Source of the DNA: Hyparrhenia diplandra
Taxonomy: Eukaryota; Streptophyta; Magnoliopsida; Poales; Poaceae
Length of the DNA: 64,000 bases
Assembly (NCBI GenBank): GCA_015847255.1
Contig: JADLZK010007654.1
Location: 124,001 to 188,000, forward strand
Reading direction: 5' to 3'
Shown here: positions 1 through 11,488 of the stretch, piece after piece
Position numbering within the stretch: position 1 is the first letter of the stretch
How the letters are laid out: each line of letters starts with the position of its first letter
Notes under the pieces: model-generated
Database searches by the model: none
The model's input: the letters and a program-made list of their open reading frames with translations, nothing else
What the model was told of the DNA's origin: nothing
Made by a program: the position numbers and the translations under genes

Positions 1-164
1 GACTACTGCTGACTATATTACAAACAAACTAGTGCTTGGAACTATGTTGTACTGCCAACATCTAACATCTTCCGTCCCTGCAAAGACATGTTTCCTTTTT
101 TCTCCTCCTTTGGAAATCTAATGCACAATCTCTCAAACCTGCTTATTTCTCGATGCGCGTGCAG

Positions 165-740
165 ACGGATACGGCATCGGTGCTCCATGAGACCATCGAG
201 TACATCAAGTTCCTCCACGACCAAGTTGGTGTAAGTGTGTTTGTGCGTGTGCGAGTACTACCATGATTCCCCACCTTTAATCATAGCACATCTGAAGCCT
301 GAAGCACCGGCTTGCACGTTTTCTACACACGAATCATCAGAAGGGGACTTGATGATCGAGCTAGCTGCATTGACATTGTGTTGTTTGTGCCTGCAGGTCC
401 TTAGTGCTCCATACTTGAAGAACAACGGCCATCATCAAGTGCCCCACATGAAGGTAGGTGCCAGTGTCACTGTGCAAGTGTGCATGCTTGCTCTCCTTTT
501 CATTGTGATGGATCATGGTACTTGCTGAACTGTTCAAGTGTGTGCTGATGGCTTTATATGCGTGCGTGCGTTTGGTTTCAGAGCTCAAGTCCTGACAAGT
601 GCAAGGACGATAGCCATGGCGAGATATCACTCAAAGGCCGAGGGCTGTGCCTGGTCCCGATATCCAGCACGTTCGCGGTAGCCAGCGAAGTGCCCGTCGA
701 CTTCGTGTGGAGTACTCCATTTGCTGCCAACTTTAGGTAG
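165..740 (+). CDS. bHLH transcription factor, last three exons (gene starts upstream of window)
   Basis: Exons 165-230, 397-453 and 582-740 are each bounded by AG and GT and join in one frame to give 93 residues before TAG at 738-740. The first exon encodes the second helix of a bHLH domain (TDTASVLHETIEYIKFL), the second begins VLSAPYLKN, and the last ends with RGLCLVPISSTFAVASEVP. This combination is typical of the plant bHLH110/112/123-like subgroup, DNA-binding nuclear regulators that dimerise through this helix. The basic region and the N-terminus lie outside the window, so target and partner cannot be judged. Bases 1-164 are intron. No frame break is seen. The 3' UTR probably runs to the AATAAA near 1,247. 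Confidence 0.85.
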
Positions 741-1462
741 AAGAAGCCTCCAAAGCTCTGATCAGTGGCATCAAACGAGCAACTAGCTATAGCTACATCA
801 GATCGATCGACCTGGCCTGATGATATATATGTCCATGTTTCTTAGTCTAGTTCTAGCAGTGTATGGTCATGGTTTCGTTATCTCTCGTAACTATAGTACT
901 AAGCATGCATCAGCTCTGGCAATGAAAAAAGGGTTGCAGGCTGAGCTTGCTAGCTCGCTAGAGATGAACCTTTGGAATGAGTCCTTGAAGACTTGGATTC
1001 ATTCTCCAGGTTCATCTATCCATCCATCAGGGAATAAGGGATCAGCTAATATATTTGAGAGGGACAACAAGCTAAGTCTCTACTGATCGTCATCAGCTTC
1101 TAATTATGATTGGTTGTTAGGTTGCATCATTGGGTAGTTGTGGAAGGATTTGTTAAAGATCGATGTGTAATGGTTTCTAGTTTAAACTAGTGACGACGAC
1201 GGAATGGATCAAAGTGTGTAGCAGGTTTCTATTGATTGTACTACCAAATAAAAAGTGGCATCTCTTTGATTGATCGGAGCACGCTTTTGGCTAGCTTCTC
1301 TTTTGAATCTAAACCACATATATATTTTGATATTATAAGTATCAGCTTCAAGAATTTGTGCAGATGTGCCTTTTGAGGTTAAATTATTCCAATTCCGTAG
1401 TGGATATCAGCGCACGCTTAGCTTTTGCGTATATAGGCATACATATATTCTGCTGCATTTTT
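741..1462. other. 3' UTR and intergenic sequence after the bHLH gene
   Basis: AT-rich sequence with no convincing coding content. It contains the probable 3' UTR of the bHLH gene, with an AATAAA near 1,247, and then intergenic DNA up to the LINE insertion. Confidence 0.5.
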
Positions 1463-1471
1463 ATATCATGA

Positions 1472-1880
1472 CTTCGCAAGCCCAGTCGCTCTTGCTCCGG
1501 AAGCTGGGCTACGAAGTGGACGTGGGCGAGGCTCCAGCTGCTATGGAGGAGACGCTCAAGACCATCTTCAAGCGCGGCATGCCGCCAACTAAGCGGCGCC
1601 GCTTCGAGCTATTGTTTGATGGGGCTTTTGACCTCTCTACTATGGAGGTCAACACCGAGGGGCTCGGCAGCGAAGGGGCCTAGTCCAGCTTTCGATGTTG
1701 TTTGTCGCAAGTTGGTAATTATGTAATCACAATTAGTGTGGATCCAGTAGTTGTTAGGTTTTGCATCGGTAATGGTTTGGTTACCGTTGCTTCTTGTTGT
1801 TGTTTGAACTTTTATTCTGCTTAATGAAATACGCCAAGAACGGCGCGGTCTCGAAAAAAAAAAAAAAAAAAAAAAAAAAA
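1472..1880 (+). mobile_element. 5'-truncated L1-type LINE 3' end with poly(A) tail and TSD
   Basis: An insertion of about 410 bp ends in a 27-A run (1,854-1,880). The 9-bp direct repeat atatcatga flanks it at 1,463-1,471 and 1,880-1,888. It contains the end of a reading frame (to 1,683, ending GLGSEGA and a stop) followed by a 3' UTR finishing in ttaatgaaatacgcc...ggtctcg before the A run. TSD, 5' truncation and A tail are the signature of target-primed reverse transcription. The 3' UTR style matches grass L1-clade LINEs. A processed retrogene is the alternative, because the short protein itself was not recognised. Confidence 0.7.
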
Positions 1881-1888
1881 TATCATGA

Positions 1889-3162
1889 TGTGGACACACG
1901 TACTACACAAATGCATATTAATTGATCTAAGAGTATACGTCTTCTGATGCACTACAAGTTTGCGCTCTTGGTCTTATAGTATATCACACATCTCTATACT
2001 AAGTTACTAACTACTAAGTTAGCTAATATAGCGATTATCTGTTTTCGAATAAAATGGTAATTCTACCCAAGCAAATAGGAGTAGTTCATTTCGGAATCCA
2101 AAACTAACTCATCAGAAAAAGCTCTAGCTGGATCTGATACGCCGGATTACTGCGTAAGTACAAGACACTTGTACATATGTAATAATCTCCACAAAATAAC
2201 TTTTATGTTCTAAGTTTCATACAAACAAATTAGTTTCATACTAACAAACAAGTTTTTGCATATACTGGTCATATTTTTAGACACAATGCATTTTTTTTTT
2301 CTTGAACATGCAGAAGAGTTGCACATCGCGAAAAAAGAACTTGTAGCCTAGTGGTTACTAGCTAGAGTATTAGTAGCACCTCAGGTCGTGTAGTTTTTAG
2401 CAGGCGACGTTCTTGTCAACAGGGCGCCTATGGTAACTTCATCTCATAGGAGTAGGGTTTGCATGTGTGTGTGTCAAGGGGTAAGTGTGTGTGCGTAGCA
2501 ACACCAATAAATCTGTATGTACGTTGACGTGTGTAAAGATATAGTGCATTGTGTCTTTAACTGAATTTTGAAGTTTGAAAAAATGAACTGACTTTCACTT
2601 TTTAGACTTTAGCTTGTTTTCACTTGCATGAAACTTGAAAGATACATGTACTAACATGCGGTTTTGACTGTTTGACGCTTGAGCTAGTGAAATGGTAAAA
2701 CCCAATACGGTGAACTCATAATGCAATCATATGCAAGAACAGTTCAACTCCACCTAGTCTTGCAGGAGACTGAAGTACAATTCAGTGTTTTATTCTTAGT
2801 TCTTTGACGGCGTGATCAACACCTATAAGACATGACTGTTGAAAATGGAAAAATTCTTTGGGACCATCTTTTGAAAAAGAATTTCTGATCAAACTAATGG
2901 GGCACTAAGCAAAGCAATTAGGAAATTGTGAGCAGCACACTAAGATTTCAGAGTTTTCATAACAGGCTAAAAAAATAAGTTAGCTGCAAACCATGGAAAC
3001 GAACCAGTGATTCAGCTAGCTACTTTCGAATGGAAAATATTTCCTGAATGGATCAGATAAAGATGCAGCGTCAATATGAAAACTAAAACTTGAATTTGTT
3101 TGGTTTCTGAAATTCAGTGGAAGTGTTTCTGCCGGCCTGTGTTAGACCGGCGATTCTAGTAT
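1889..3162. other. AT-rich intergenic stretch
   Basis: About 1.3 kb without a plausible coding exon on either strand. It has ordinary AT-rich grass intergenic composition, and I see no clear element ends in it. Confidence 0.5.
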
Positions 3163-3173
3163 TTTTTCGCAAC

Positions 3174-3376
3174 TTTTTTTTTTTAGATCACACCTAGGCG
3201 TGTTTTTCATTAAAAAGAAAGAGTACAACATAGGTTTAAATCCCCTAGTAACACCATGGTTACCACCTACCTCTACTGGATTCTAGCCTTAAGATTACAT
3301 TTAGACATAATTTGCATCTAAAACGAAAAACTTTCAGGCCCTGGCTAGCTAGCAGTATCGACAGCTGCCTGTTGCA
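3174..3376 (-). mobile_element. Short 5'-truncated LINE tail, minus strand, with TSD
   Basis: A T run starting at 3,174 (poly(A) on the minus strand) is followed by sequence that on the minus strand reads ttctttttaatgaaaaacac before the tail, like plant L1 3' UTRs. The direct repeat tttttcgcaac flanks the insertion at 3,163-3,173 and 3,377-3,387. This is a roughly 200-bp severely truncated retroposition with no coding content left. Confidence 0.6.
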
Positions 3377-3735
3377 TTTTTCGCAACTGTGCTATTGTAT
3401 GTTTAAATTATCTCTGACTTGAAACGTTTAGGCTCAAAATTAGATCAATAAAAAAAAATCAGTATAAGTTAGGGGCTGTTAGCAGGCAGTACCTTTTTTG
3501 AGACAGACACCCGTGTGATGATGGTAGGAAAGCGCCGGAAAGAAGCTACGGGTGTTGGGCTGGCGTCGTCAGGACTCAGGAGCAAGAAGGCCGAGAAGAG
3601 CTAAAATTTGTATCCGTCGCTGCGTCGTCGTCTTCAGCCCAAGCCCACCGCCTGCGTGCGGATACAAAAGGCGCAGTCGCCGTGTAACAGAATTTGCTGT
3701 TGTCGGAAACTTGACAGGTAAACAAATGGAATAAG
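3377..3735. other. Intergenic sequence between LINE fragments
   Basis: No supported gene. Short open frames at 3,552-3,764 on both strands show no recognisable domain. Confidence 0.4.
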
Positions 3736-4165
3736 CCGACTGCTGGAGTGCTGAAACTAAACACTGACGGTGATTATCTGGCGCAAATGGGAGAAGGTGG
3801 ATGGGGCTTCCTTATCAGGGATCACCTGGGCACCGTGCAAAGAGCTGGAGCAGGAAGGGAGGTGTTTCTTCATAATGCTTCCCTTTCCATGCCGAGCTTC
3901 TGGGAAGTCTGGAAGGACTGAAAACTGCAGCGTCTATTGGAATTGGAAAACATCTTTATTGAAACAGATGCTACGTTGGTGCAGACTGCCCTGAAAGGTG
4001 ATGATTATCTGCTGTATTCGATGCGTGGGTTGATCACTGAAATCGACAGAGTTCGCTTCTTGCAGAATTGTTGTATGTTCCCATGTCTGTAATAAACCAG
4101 CGCATGAGCTAGCATCGTTTGGTGTCCAGCGATTTGGCTGTGACCGAGTAATGAAAATCTCGAAA
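3736..4165 (+). pseudogene. Decayed LINE-type RNase H domain
   Basis: Across several frames the plus strand reads LKLNTDGDYL, GEGGWGFLIRDHLGTV, then ETDATLVQTALKGDDYLL (from 3,961) and NKPAHELASFG (near 4,092-4,125). These are the blocks of the plant RNase H-like domain (RVT_3 type) found at the end of LINE ORF2 and in domesticated relatives: first D in NTDG, second D in ETDA, last block around NKPAHELA. The frame changes at least twice, so it cannot make a protein. It probably comes from an L1-clade LINE; no poly(A) tail or TSD was found. Confidence 0.65.
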
Positions 4166-4761
4166 GGGAAAAAAAAACTACTCCGTTCATCTCCTTCCTC
4201 TGCTTCCTTTCTCTACACATTGCTGCAGTAGGAGAGTTGTTAACAGGGGCATTCAGCATGAATAAAAAAACAGTGTAGCAATAGGGAAATAGACTCACAT
4301 CCTAGTATCAGATTAGGATTAAAGAACTTCACGCATACAATGCTCATTTCTTCATAATAAGATGTGTAGCAGTAAAATCGATGATGGTTTTGCTTGCAAA
4401 TTCAGAGGGGACAAAGAAATTTTCACAACCTTTCTTGTGATAGAAGTCACTGATTCAGAGTTTCACACTGATTGACTGCCACATAAATCCAAGAAGCAGG
4501 AAATTCTTACAGGTAAAGCAGCAACAGAGAAGTGACTAGTGAGTGATGCACACATGATCAGAATCAGCCATGTTCCATTTGACATGCGGAAACACTTGTA
4601 AAAACTAGTGAACTTTACAATCTCGATAATAATATTAAATATACAAACCACCGATGGTGTAGAACATATTTAATGGAGCATTTTCTGACCTGAACAGTTA
4701 GTGTAACTGTACAGAAGCACACATTAAAGAAGTTTACCAAAATAACAATGAAACTAAACAT
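4166..4761. other. Intergenic / 3' flank of the receptor kinase
   Basis: AT-rich sequence containing the likely 3' UTR of the minus-strand receptor kinase. No other gene seen. Confidence 0.5.
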
Positions 4762-7700
4762 TTAACGCCCCTCTAGAGTAGTGATACTCATGTTATTCAG
4801 CGATCTTCGCATGTATTGATTTGACTGATCAGTTTCATAATTCCTAATAAAATATACAGGTTCCTTTGGGGTAGGAAGTGGGGCTGTTTCATTTTCTAGC
4901 ATGAACACAATGGATGACATGAGTGGCCTTGCATTTGGATTGTCTTGGACGCATAGAAGACCTAAGTGAATACATCGTATAACTTCCTGAAGTGAACAAC
5001 TCTCCAGAATCGACGAGTCCACCAATTCCCTTGCATTTCCATCTTCCCATAAGCTCCATGCCTGAAACCAATGAAACTGAGTTCAGGTCAAGTCACCAAA
5101 AGAGTGTTTTTGAGTGGTTCAATAATCAGGAATTCCTCTGTACTTACATAAGCAATGAGGTTTGGAAAGTCCATTATCAGATGGGGTGAGCCGATCTTTA
5201 AGCCGCTTACAATCTCTAGTAGCAGAACACCAAAGCTATAGGTGTCAGACTTGACAGAGAATGAGCCTTCCATAGCATATTCAGGAGCCATGTAACCACT
5301 GTTTGAACCATTTCAGAAACGAAATGGAATGTACAGTTTGAATTAGTTAAACTACAGATTGTAAAGTTATCGAGATGGTAAAGTTCCAAGCACGTAAACT
5401 ACAGATCTGTTTTAAACATTATCTTGTGGACGGATTACTTACTATGTTCCAACGACTCTAGTAGTGTTTGCCTGTTGCTCATTTCCACCAAAAATCTTCG
5501 CCATACCAAAATCAGATATCTTGGGACTCATTTCTGTGTCCAACAAGATGTTGCTTGCTTTGAGATCTCTATGAATTATCGTTAATCTTGAATCCTGGTG
5601 GAGATAAAGAAGTCCTCGTGCTACACCTTTAATTATTTTGAAGCGGGATGGCCAATCAAGCACAGATTTTCTTGCAGCATCTTCCAAGATTAGTGTGAAA
5701 AAAATGATGTATTGTTAATCACAATTTCAGTTAGTCTAAAATTGTTTCGCTATATGTGAAATGAAGTCAGAACGTACCAAAAAAAGGAAGGCATCCAAGC
5801 TTTTGTTTGGTAAGTATTCATATATCAGTAACTTCTCATCTTCATGAATGCAGCAACCAAGAAGTTTAACTAAGTTTCTGTGCTGCAGTTTGGCAATCAG
5901 ATCTACTTCATTTCTAAATTCCTCGACCCCCTGTGTAGAACCTTTACTGAGCCTTTTGACAGCTACTTCCTTGCCACCTTCCAACATTGCCTGCATGAGG
6001 TCACCATTTGTCAATTGAGCCAGATAACCAATATTTCTTCTATTGAAATTATGAAGCTAAAACTTCTAATTACCTTGTAAACTTTTCCAAATCCACCTTT
6101 TCCAAGCATGTTATAATCAGAGAAGTTGTTTGTCGCAACAATGATGTCATCTAAGGCCATTGATGGAAATTCCAAGTTTTCGTTCTCAAACCTGTTGGAA
6201 GCATCCAAGTGTTGCAGTGTATACTGACTTTTCTTGCTTTTGTGTTTGCCTGGCAGGAATGCACACATTGATACCAGTATCGTTTTTTTTATGAGTACCT
6301 CATTAGCACTGCACTCTGAAAAGTAAAGAAGTGTCCTACCTTTTGACTTGAATACAAGCCATGTACATGTTATTAGAAGAAGCAAACTAGCCATAACCGG
6401 GAGTACAATCTTCAATACAATGCTCTTCTTCTTACTAACTGCACAAATGTAGTACAAAAAGAGAATAACACTGTCAAAACTCAAATCTATCACCACACAT
6501 TTCTTGGAATTGGTTTTCCATGATTTTTTTCATTCTAACCCAATCTAAAATTATTTCCAACACTAAAACTAGAGTTATCGCTTTGTAACCATTTGAGATT
6601 AATTGAACCTCTGGTGCTTCTACAAGCGTCAAACTAGGCTAAGAGAGTATAAGAGTGTTGAATTGTGATAAAAGGTATCAAAGCTCCTTATCCTCTGGAG
6701 GATGAATTATAGAGACAAGGGATGGGATGAATTACCACCTTACTCCTACTGGTTACATTATAATATACATATATGAGGGTATCTTGGACTTTCTTTCATT
6801 TAATATTTTTGAGGGTTCACTGTCCATTCTGTGGTGCAACTAACTATACACTGTCTAGACATCCTTGGGGGGCGGGGCGTTTCCCCAACACAAGGTAGTA
6901 TACAGGTACATGAGTATTGAAAACCTTAGATGAATTGGTAAATCTTCATACTCTGATGAATTGAATGACATGTGACATGGTCCTGAAGTAGAATAGAGAA
7001 TTGGAGAACATGACACCTTTTGCATGGACAGTAGCCAGACTCAGCTAGTGATACTAAACAGGACTACAATAAGACTGATCATATATACAATGACAAAAGT
7101 GAAAACTGCGACTAGTGTGGTTCATTTTTTTAAGAGCACGGCTTACACAATTTGCAACTGTATCAAGGAAAAAAGCATTGGATGCCTAGATGATCTTGCC
7201 TAGAATAATTTAGACTGATTGAGGCAGCATCAGTTGCAGGCTAGAATCACTGAAGCATGATTTAGTAGCACTAGTATACTTAATAATCCATATGTGAATT
7301 GGCAACCCATCACGGACATTGATGATACTATAAAATGAATGTGCACAAGGAAAAGTATATACCGGGTGAGCTGGGACTCCGGAGATACAGGTTTTCACCA
7401 AAATCGTTATTGAACTTCTCCATGTCTACAAGTTCCCCCATCCAAACCAAGCACCTCGACCGATCCGGCGTTTTGTCAATATTTTGTAGGTTAGCATAAG
7501 CATATGCTGTGCATGAGCAGTTGTGACTACACTCTGCAGTGCATTGGTCGAAGCTTCTGTTCTTGATGTATAAGAACTTATCAGGAGTTTTCATGGTGGG
7601 TAAGGTTAAGAATGTATCTCCATCACCACATTTCAGCTCATTCTTTCTCCGACATCCTTTGGAAAAATCAAGACCATTGGGCTCATACCCATCAAGGCAC

Positions 7701-8613
7701 TTGCATGCTGGAACAGATTCTGTGGTATCGCAGTAGCCAAATGGGCCACAAGAAGCATACCTGTCACAAGATGGATTGGGGAACTGGTTGAACATTACCC
7801 ACGAAGATGTGTTGTTGTTCCATCTTCGGAAAGTGAACATGCCTGTGTAATCCAAAGTTAAGCGTACGCTAGGTGAGCCAACAGGCACAGTCAGTTGCAG
7901 GTAATAACCGTCGCCTGTATCAACAATTGTCTGGTACATCATGAAGCTTGTGCTGTTTTGGAATATGCCGTGTACCAATTCACCAGTCCATGCGGCTCTT
8001 CTCCAGTATGGCTGTGTCCCATTCCAAGCGACAATCTGGAGATCTGAGCTAGGGTCGCCACCCAAGGAGAAATCACTACTGGATGGGTCATCAGGCCCCT
8101 TCCAGGCAACAAGACGTGTAGCACCATAAGCTACGCTCAGTGAAAAGTTTACATTGGGGACAACTGTGTCAGTCGGGTGATTGAAGCTCTCCCATATGTC
8201 AGTGCCATTTGACGACCGGATAACCAAGTTCCCGAGTCGAGCAGGATGGAAGCAGTTTCACCGCCTCCTGCAGTGCTGTTGTTTGTCGCCCCTCCAGATC
8301 GTCCGCCTGTGGAGTCTAACAAGAGAAGGTCAGAACTGTTGGTAAAAACTAGCTTCCCAGGCACATTGGTGGTAATTGGGTTGTCGCGGTTGGCAATCCA
8401 CACATATGTGCGCTCGGGAATGTTGTTGTACCATATGCCGACATAAGAGCTTGAAGAGTTCTTCAGGGAGAAGAAGCCAAGAGCAAAGACACCACCGTCT
8501 GAGATGAGCACCTCGCTGGGCAAGAGAGGCTTTGTAGGTGTTAGCCTGTCATCAGATTGGCATGAGACAGCCATGAACAGGAAGATGAAAATAGGGAGGT
8601 AAGCCATGGCCAT
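4762..8613 (-). pseudogene. S-domain (G-type lectin) receptor-like Ser/Thr kinase with apparent frameshifts
   Basis: Seven minus-strand exons, all with GT-AG ends: 8613-7363, 6438-6340, 6249-6074, 5990-5778, 5680-5443, 5298-5148, 5061-4762, about 808 residues. Order: signal peptide (start MAMAYLPIFIFLF), B-lectin domain (VGIWYNNIPERTYVW), S-locus glycoprotein and PAN regions with conserved Cys (AECSHNCSCTAYAYA), one membrane helix (VLKIVLPVMASLLLLITC), kinase. The kinase has GKGGFGKVY, VAVKRL lysine, HRDLKASN, DFG and APE, so a catalytically active ancestor is likely. Such proteins sit in the plasma membrane and sense extracellular cues. The frame breaks at CCC 8,231-8,233 (one base short, DSG|NLVIRS) and at a T7 tract at the exon 4 donor (5,779-5,785). 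These may be real decay or base-calling errors. A relic of the same family lies at 34.9-37.3 kb. Confidence 0.85.
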
Positions 8614-8924
8614 TAGGCCTTCCTTGGCAAGTTGGTATATGGTTGTGGAGAACACAGCAAGGAGATAGCACAATGGTAGCTAAGACTGAACCCTTGGACA
8701 GTTCAACTCCAAGGAGTTGAAAATGGCACGGATGCTCAGACTTTTCTGTCCCTCCAACTTAGATGCCTTTCTGGTCAGTTGTCGAATTTACATGGAAAAA
8801 GCAGAACAATCCAGCCCACTGAAGAAAAAATTAGACTAGGATACAAGGTGCCATCCAGTTGTCATATGCTGAAACTCAGATTTCAGGTGCATACTGAGGT
8901 CGAAGGGATACATTTATTCGGTTA

Positions 8925-9155
8925 TTCTTGACTGTGTAAACAAGGAAAACTGGCTTAACAGCAAGAATATCAAGTTTAGAGATTGGATGGCCAAAGAAAT
9001 CCAAGATGTGTGTGGCAAAATAGCTGATGCTGACACTCGCTACCTGCCAGCCTCATATGTCAAAGGTGTCATTTTAGCACAGCCATCAGTGGATTATTCA
9101 GCATTGCGACAGGTCTACAGTGGCAAATTAGAGACCAACAAAATCATTGACTTGT
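8925..9155 (+). pseudogene. Unrecognised coding fragment
   Basis: An open stretch of about 75 codons reads with protein-like composition: NKENWLNSKNIKFRDWMAKE near 8,940-8,995, then LPASYVKGVILAQPSVDYSA and ETNKIIDLWV up to about 9,155. A possible acceptor (tttcag) lies at 8,881-8,886. After 9,160 the sequence loses protein character. I do not recognise the family. It could be a captured or orphaned exon of a host gene; nothing nearby completes it. Confidence 0.35.
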
Positions 9156-9667
9156 GGGTGATCATGCTAGGACCACGTCGGTCTACAAAGATACTTCCAG
9201 CTACCTGGAAATTGCACAGAAATCAAATGAACAGAAATCTCCGGACTAGCACGGCACGGCGAAAACGTGAAGAGGGAGACGCTAAGAATCAGGTTACCGT
9301 CAGGTGGAGCTCCAAACTCCCAAGGGTTAGTAGCTTGCCGCGGTCGGCAGGCGACGGCATAGCCATTGGGGGCCAGTGGCAGATGGTCCCAAGGATTTCG
9401 GACGGCTTCCAAGTTCCAACCTCACATCCAGGGCGGGGAGGGGCCATTGCGATTGGTAGGCGGTCGCCAGTAGAGGCGTAGCTGGCGGTAGTGGCGGGGG
9501 CATGGGGTAGGATGCCGGCGAGGTAAAGGGAAGGAAGATGAGGCGCGCAGTGCCCGCGGCGGCGGCATGACTGACGGGCCGCGCGTGTGCCGCCGTTCCG
9601 TTCCGTGCGACGGAGCCGCCGCGATGGAGGGTTGCTAATTGCTGCGTTTTTTTTTTTCTATTAATAA
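9156..9667. other. GC-rich spacer before the Helitron
   Basis: GC-rich sequence with chance open frames on both strands and no recognisable domain, ending in a T-rich stretch directly before the Helitron 5' end. Confidence 0.4.
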
Positions 9668-10935
9668 TCTATACCTATTAATAAAGCGAAGAAATTTCCG
9701 CCGTCCACCGTCCTCAGTCATCGGACTAACATCAATGGTTCGACTATTAATAATTTCACCTTTTTTTTTCTGCCTACCCTTCCACCTATTTTTTTTTTCC
9801 TTCGACTCTCCTAAATCTACGAGTTCAATACGTATTGTCTGGTATATATGCGTGCTTGCTGGAAGTCCAGGAGCTGCACGTACTATCCTCCGTGACCAAA
9901 AGCAAATAGGAAAGAGGAAAGGAGCCAACTTGAGTCCAGGTGTAGCACGATTCATTATTTGCTAATGGCGTTCATGCGTGGACAAGGCAGAGCTCAATAT
10001 GGAAGGGAACCTGCACGTACATGGGAAGGACTTATACATAGTCGCTTAGTATTGGCTTTATTTGCTTGATTAGGCTTGTATTGCGTAGTCTAAGATTGGC
10101 ATGCTCGACAATGTAGCACATCATGTATAACAAAGGGAAGATCAGCCTCTATACCTACTAATGAAGAGAGAAAATTTCCATTTCACCTTTTTATTCTGCC
10201 TGCCCTCCTCCGTCATACGCATACACCGCACACAAATATAGAGGCCAGAGTCCATATCCATACACGACTCATACACTGAAGCGGAGGCAATGTAACCGAA
10301 TGAATCTTTTATAGAATCCAATACGACAAAGCAATAAGCCAATTACAAATGAATCATGCAATTTTTGAACCATCTGAGTCCTCATCGTGGACTACACGGA
10401 GACGCAAGAGGCGTAAGAGTATATATAGAGAACCAAATAGATCGTGGCACAAGAGAACCAGATCAAGAACCGAACAAGGCAATTTGAAGCACCAAGGAGT
10501 AGAGAGTATATCAATGAACAAAAGCACTAGATCAAGGCCACCTTATTAGGAATATTAAAAATTGACTTTTCCACGGCCGCCTGCATCAGTTTTGCTGCCA
10601 CGGACGCCTTAATGGCCTCGGCGGCGTCAAGGCACAGGCCGCAGGACTGAGGGCTCCCAGTAGCTTGCCAAGTAACAACGAGAATCACCAGGAACGCAGG
10701 GAAAATGTTCTGCCAGATCTAGAACGGGTCCTCCACAATTATGCACTTTCCAATAGAACGACAAGCTGTATACAAAGAAGCATTTTAATAAGGTGCAAGA
10801 TATTGATATTTGTTGTCAACATTAAGGTAGGTCATAGAGGTCGATCATCACAAAATATGTGCCATTCATGTTATCATTTTGCATGAATGTTAATATGTTT
10901 TTTCCCGTGGCAAGAACGACGGGCATATTTGCTAG
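9668..10935 (+). mobile_element. Non-autonomous Helitron (1.27 kb)
   Basis: The 5' end is TCTATACCTATTAATAAAG after an A at 9,667. The 3' end is CTAG (10,932-10,935), followed by T and preceded by a GC-rich hairpin (CCCGT at 10,904-10,908, ACGGG at 10,919-10,923) about 8 bp upstream. TC start, subterminal hairpin, CTAG end and insertion between A and T are the Helitron signature. No Rep/helicase is present, so it would depend on an autonomous partner. A second 5'-end-like sequence starts at 10,148, followed like the first by a similar tttcacctttt...tctgcctgccc block, so the element looks composite or nested. Confidence 0.8.
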
Positions 10936-11488
10936 TCTTTAAAAAAAAGAGAGAGAGAGAAAAGCATTTGAGTCCGACAAAATGGGCTGACGCTGGTGTC
11001 GGGTTCCTTTAAAGTACACCTGACAATCTTTTTATATAGTATTTGATTTGAAACAATTGGCCACTTCAACTAAAATATTGAATCCAACACATGACATGTT
11101 ATTTAGAAGTCACTTGTATAAGCCACTTTCTGCAATTTCCATCTCCCAAATTTTAGATTGGTAGAGCTATTCTATAGAATAGTCTGACAGAATGTCAAGT
11201 AACACATTGCATACTAAAGTACGATGCTAGATTTACATGTGGTTACAATACTTATTGATGAAGCAAACAGTCTGACAGCTGCAACCACTAACAATCTACA
11301 TAGAAATACTAAAACAAAGTGCACATCAGTTTACTACCAATAAAAGGTCGTCAGATAGGCACTATGGAAATGGAAACCATCCATAAAAACAAACAGCATA
11401 CGCTTGAATAAAGTTGTTAGAAATGAAATAACATGGCGCCTCACACCAGGTACCAGCAGTGCTTTGGCTCAATCAGAGTTGGAGCTAT
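10936..11488. other. Intergenic sequence 3' of the F-box gene
   Basis: AT-rich, with a (ga)n run near 10,950-10,962. Probably includes the 3' UTR of the minus-strand F-box gene. Nothing else seen. Confidence 0.45.
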
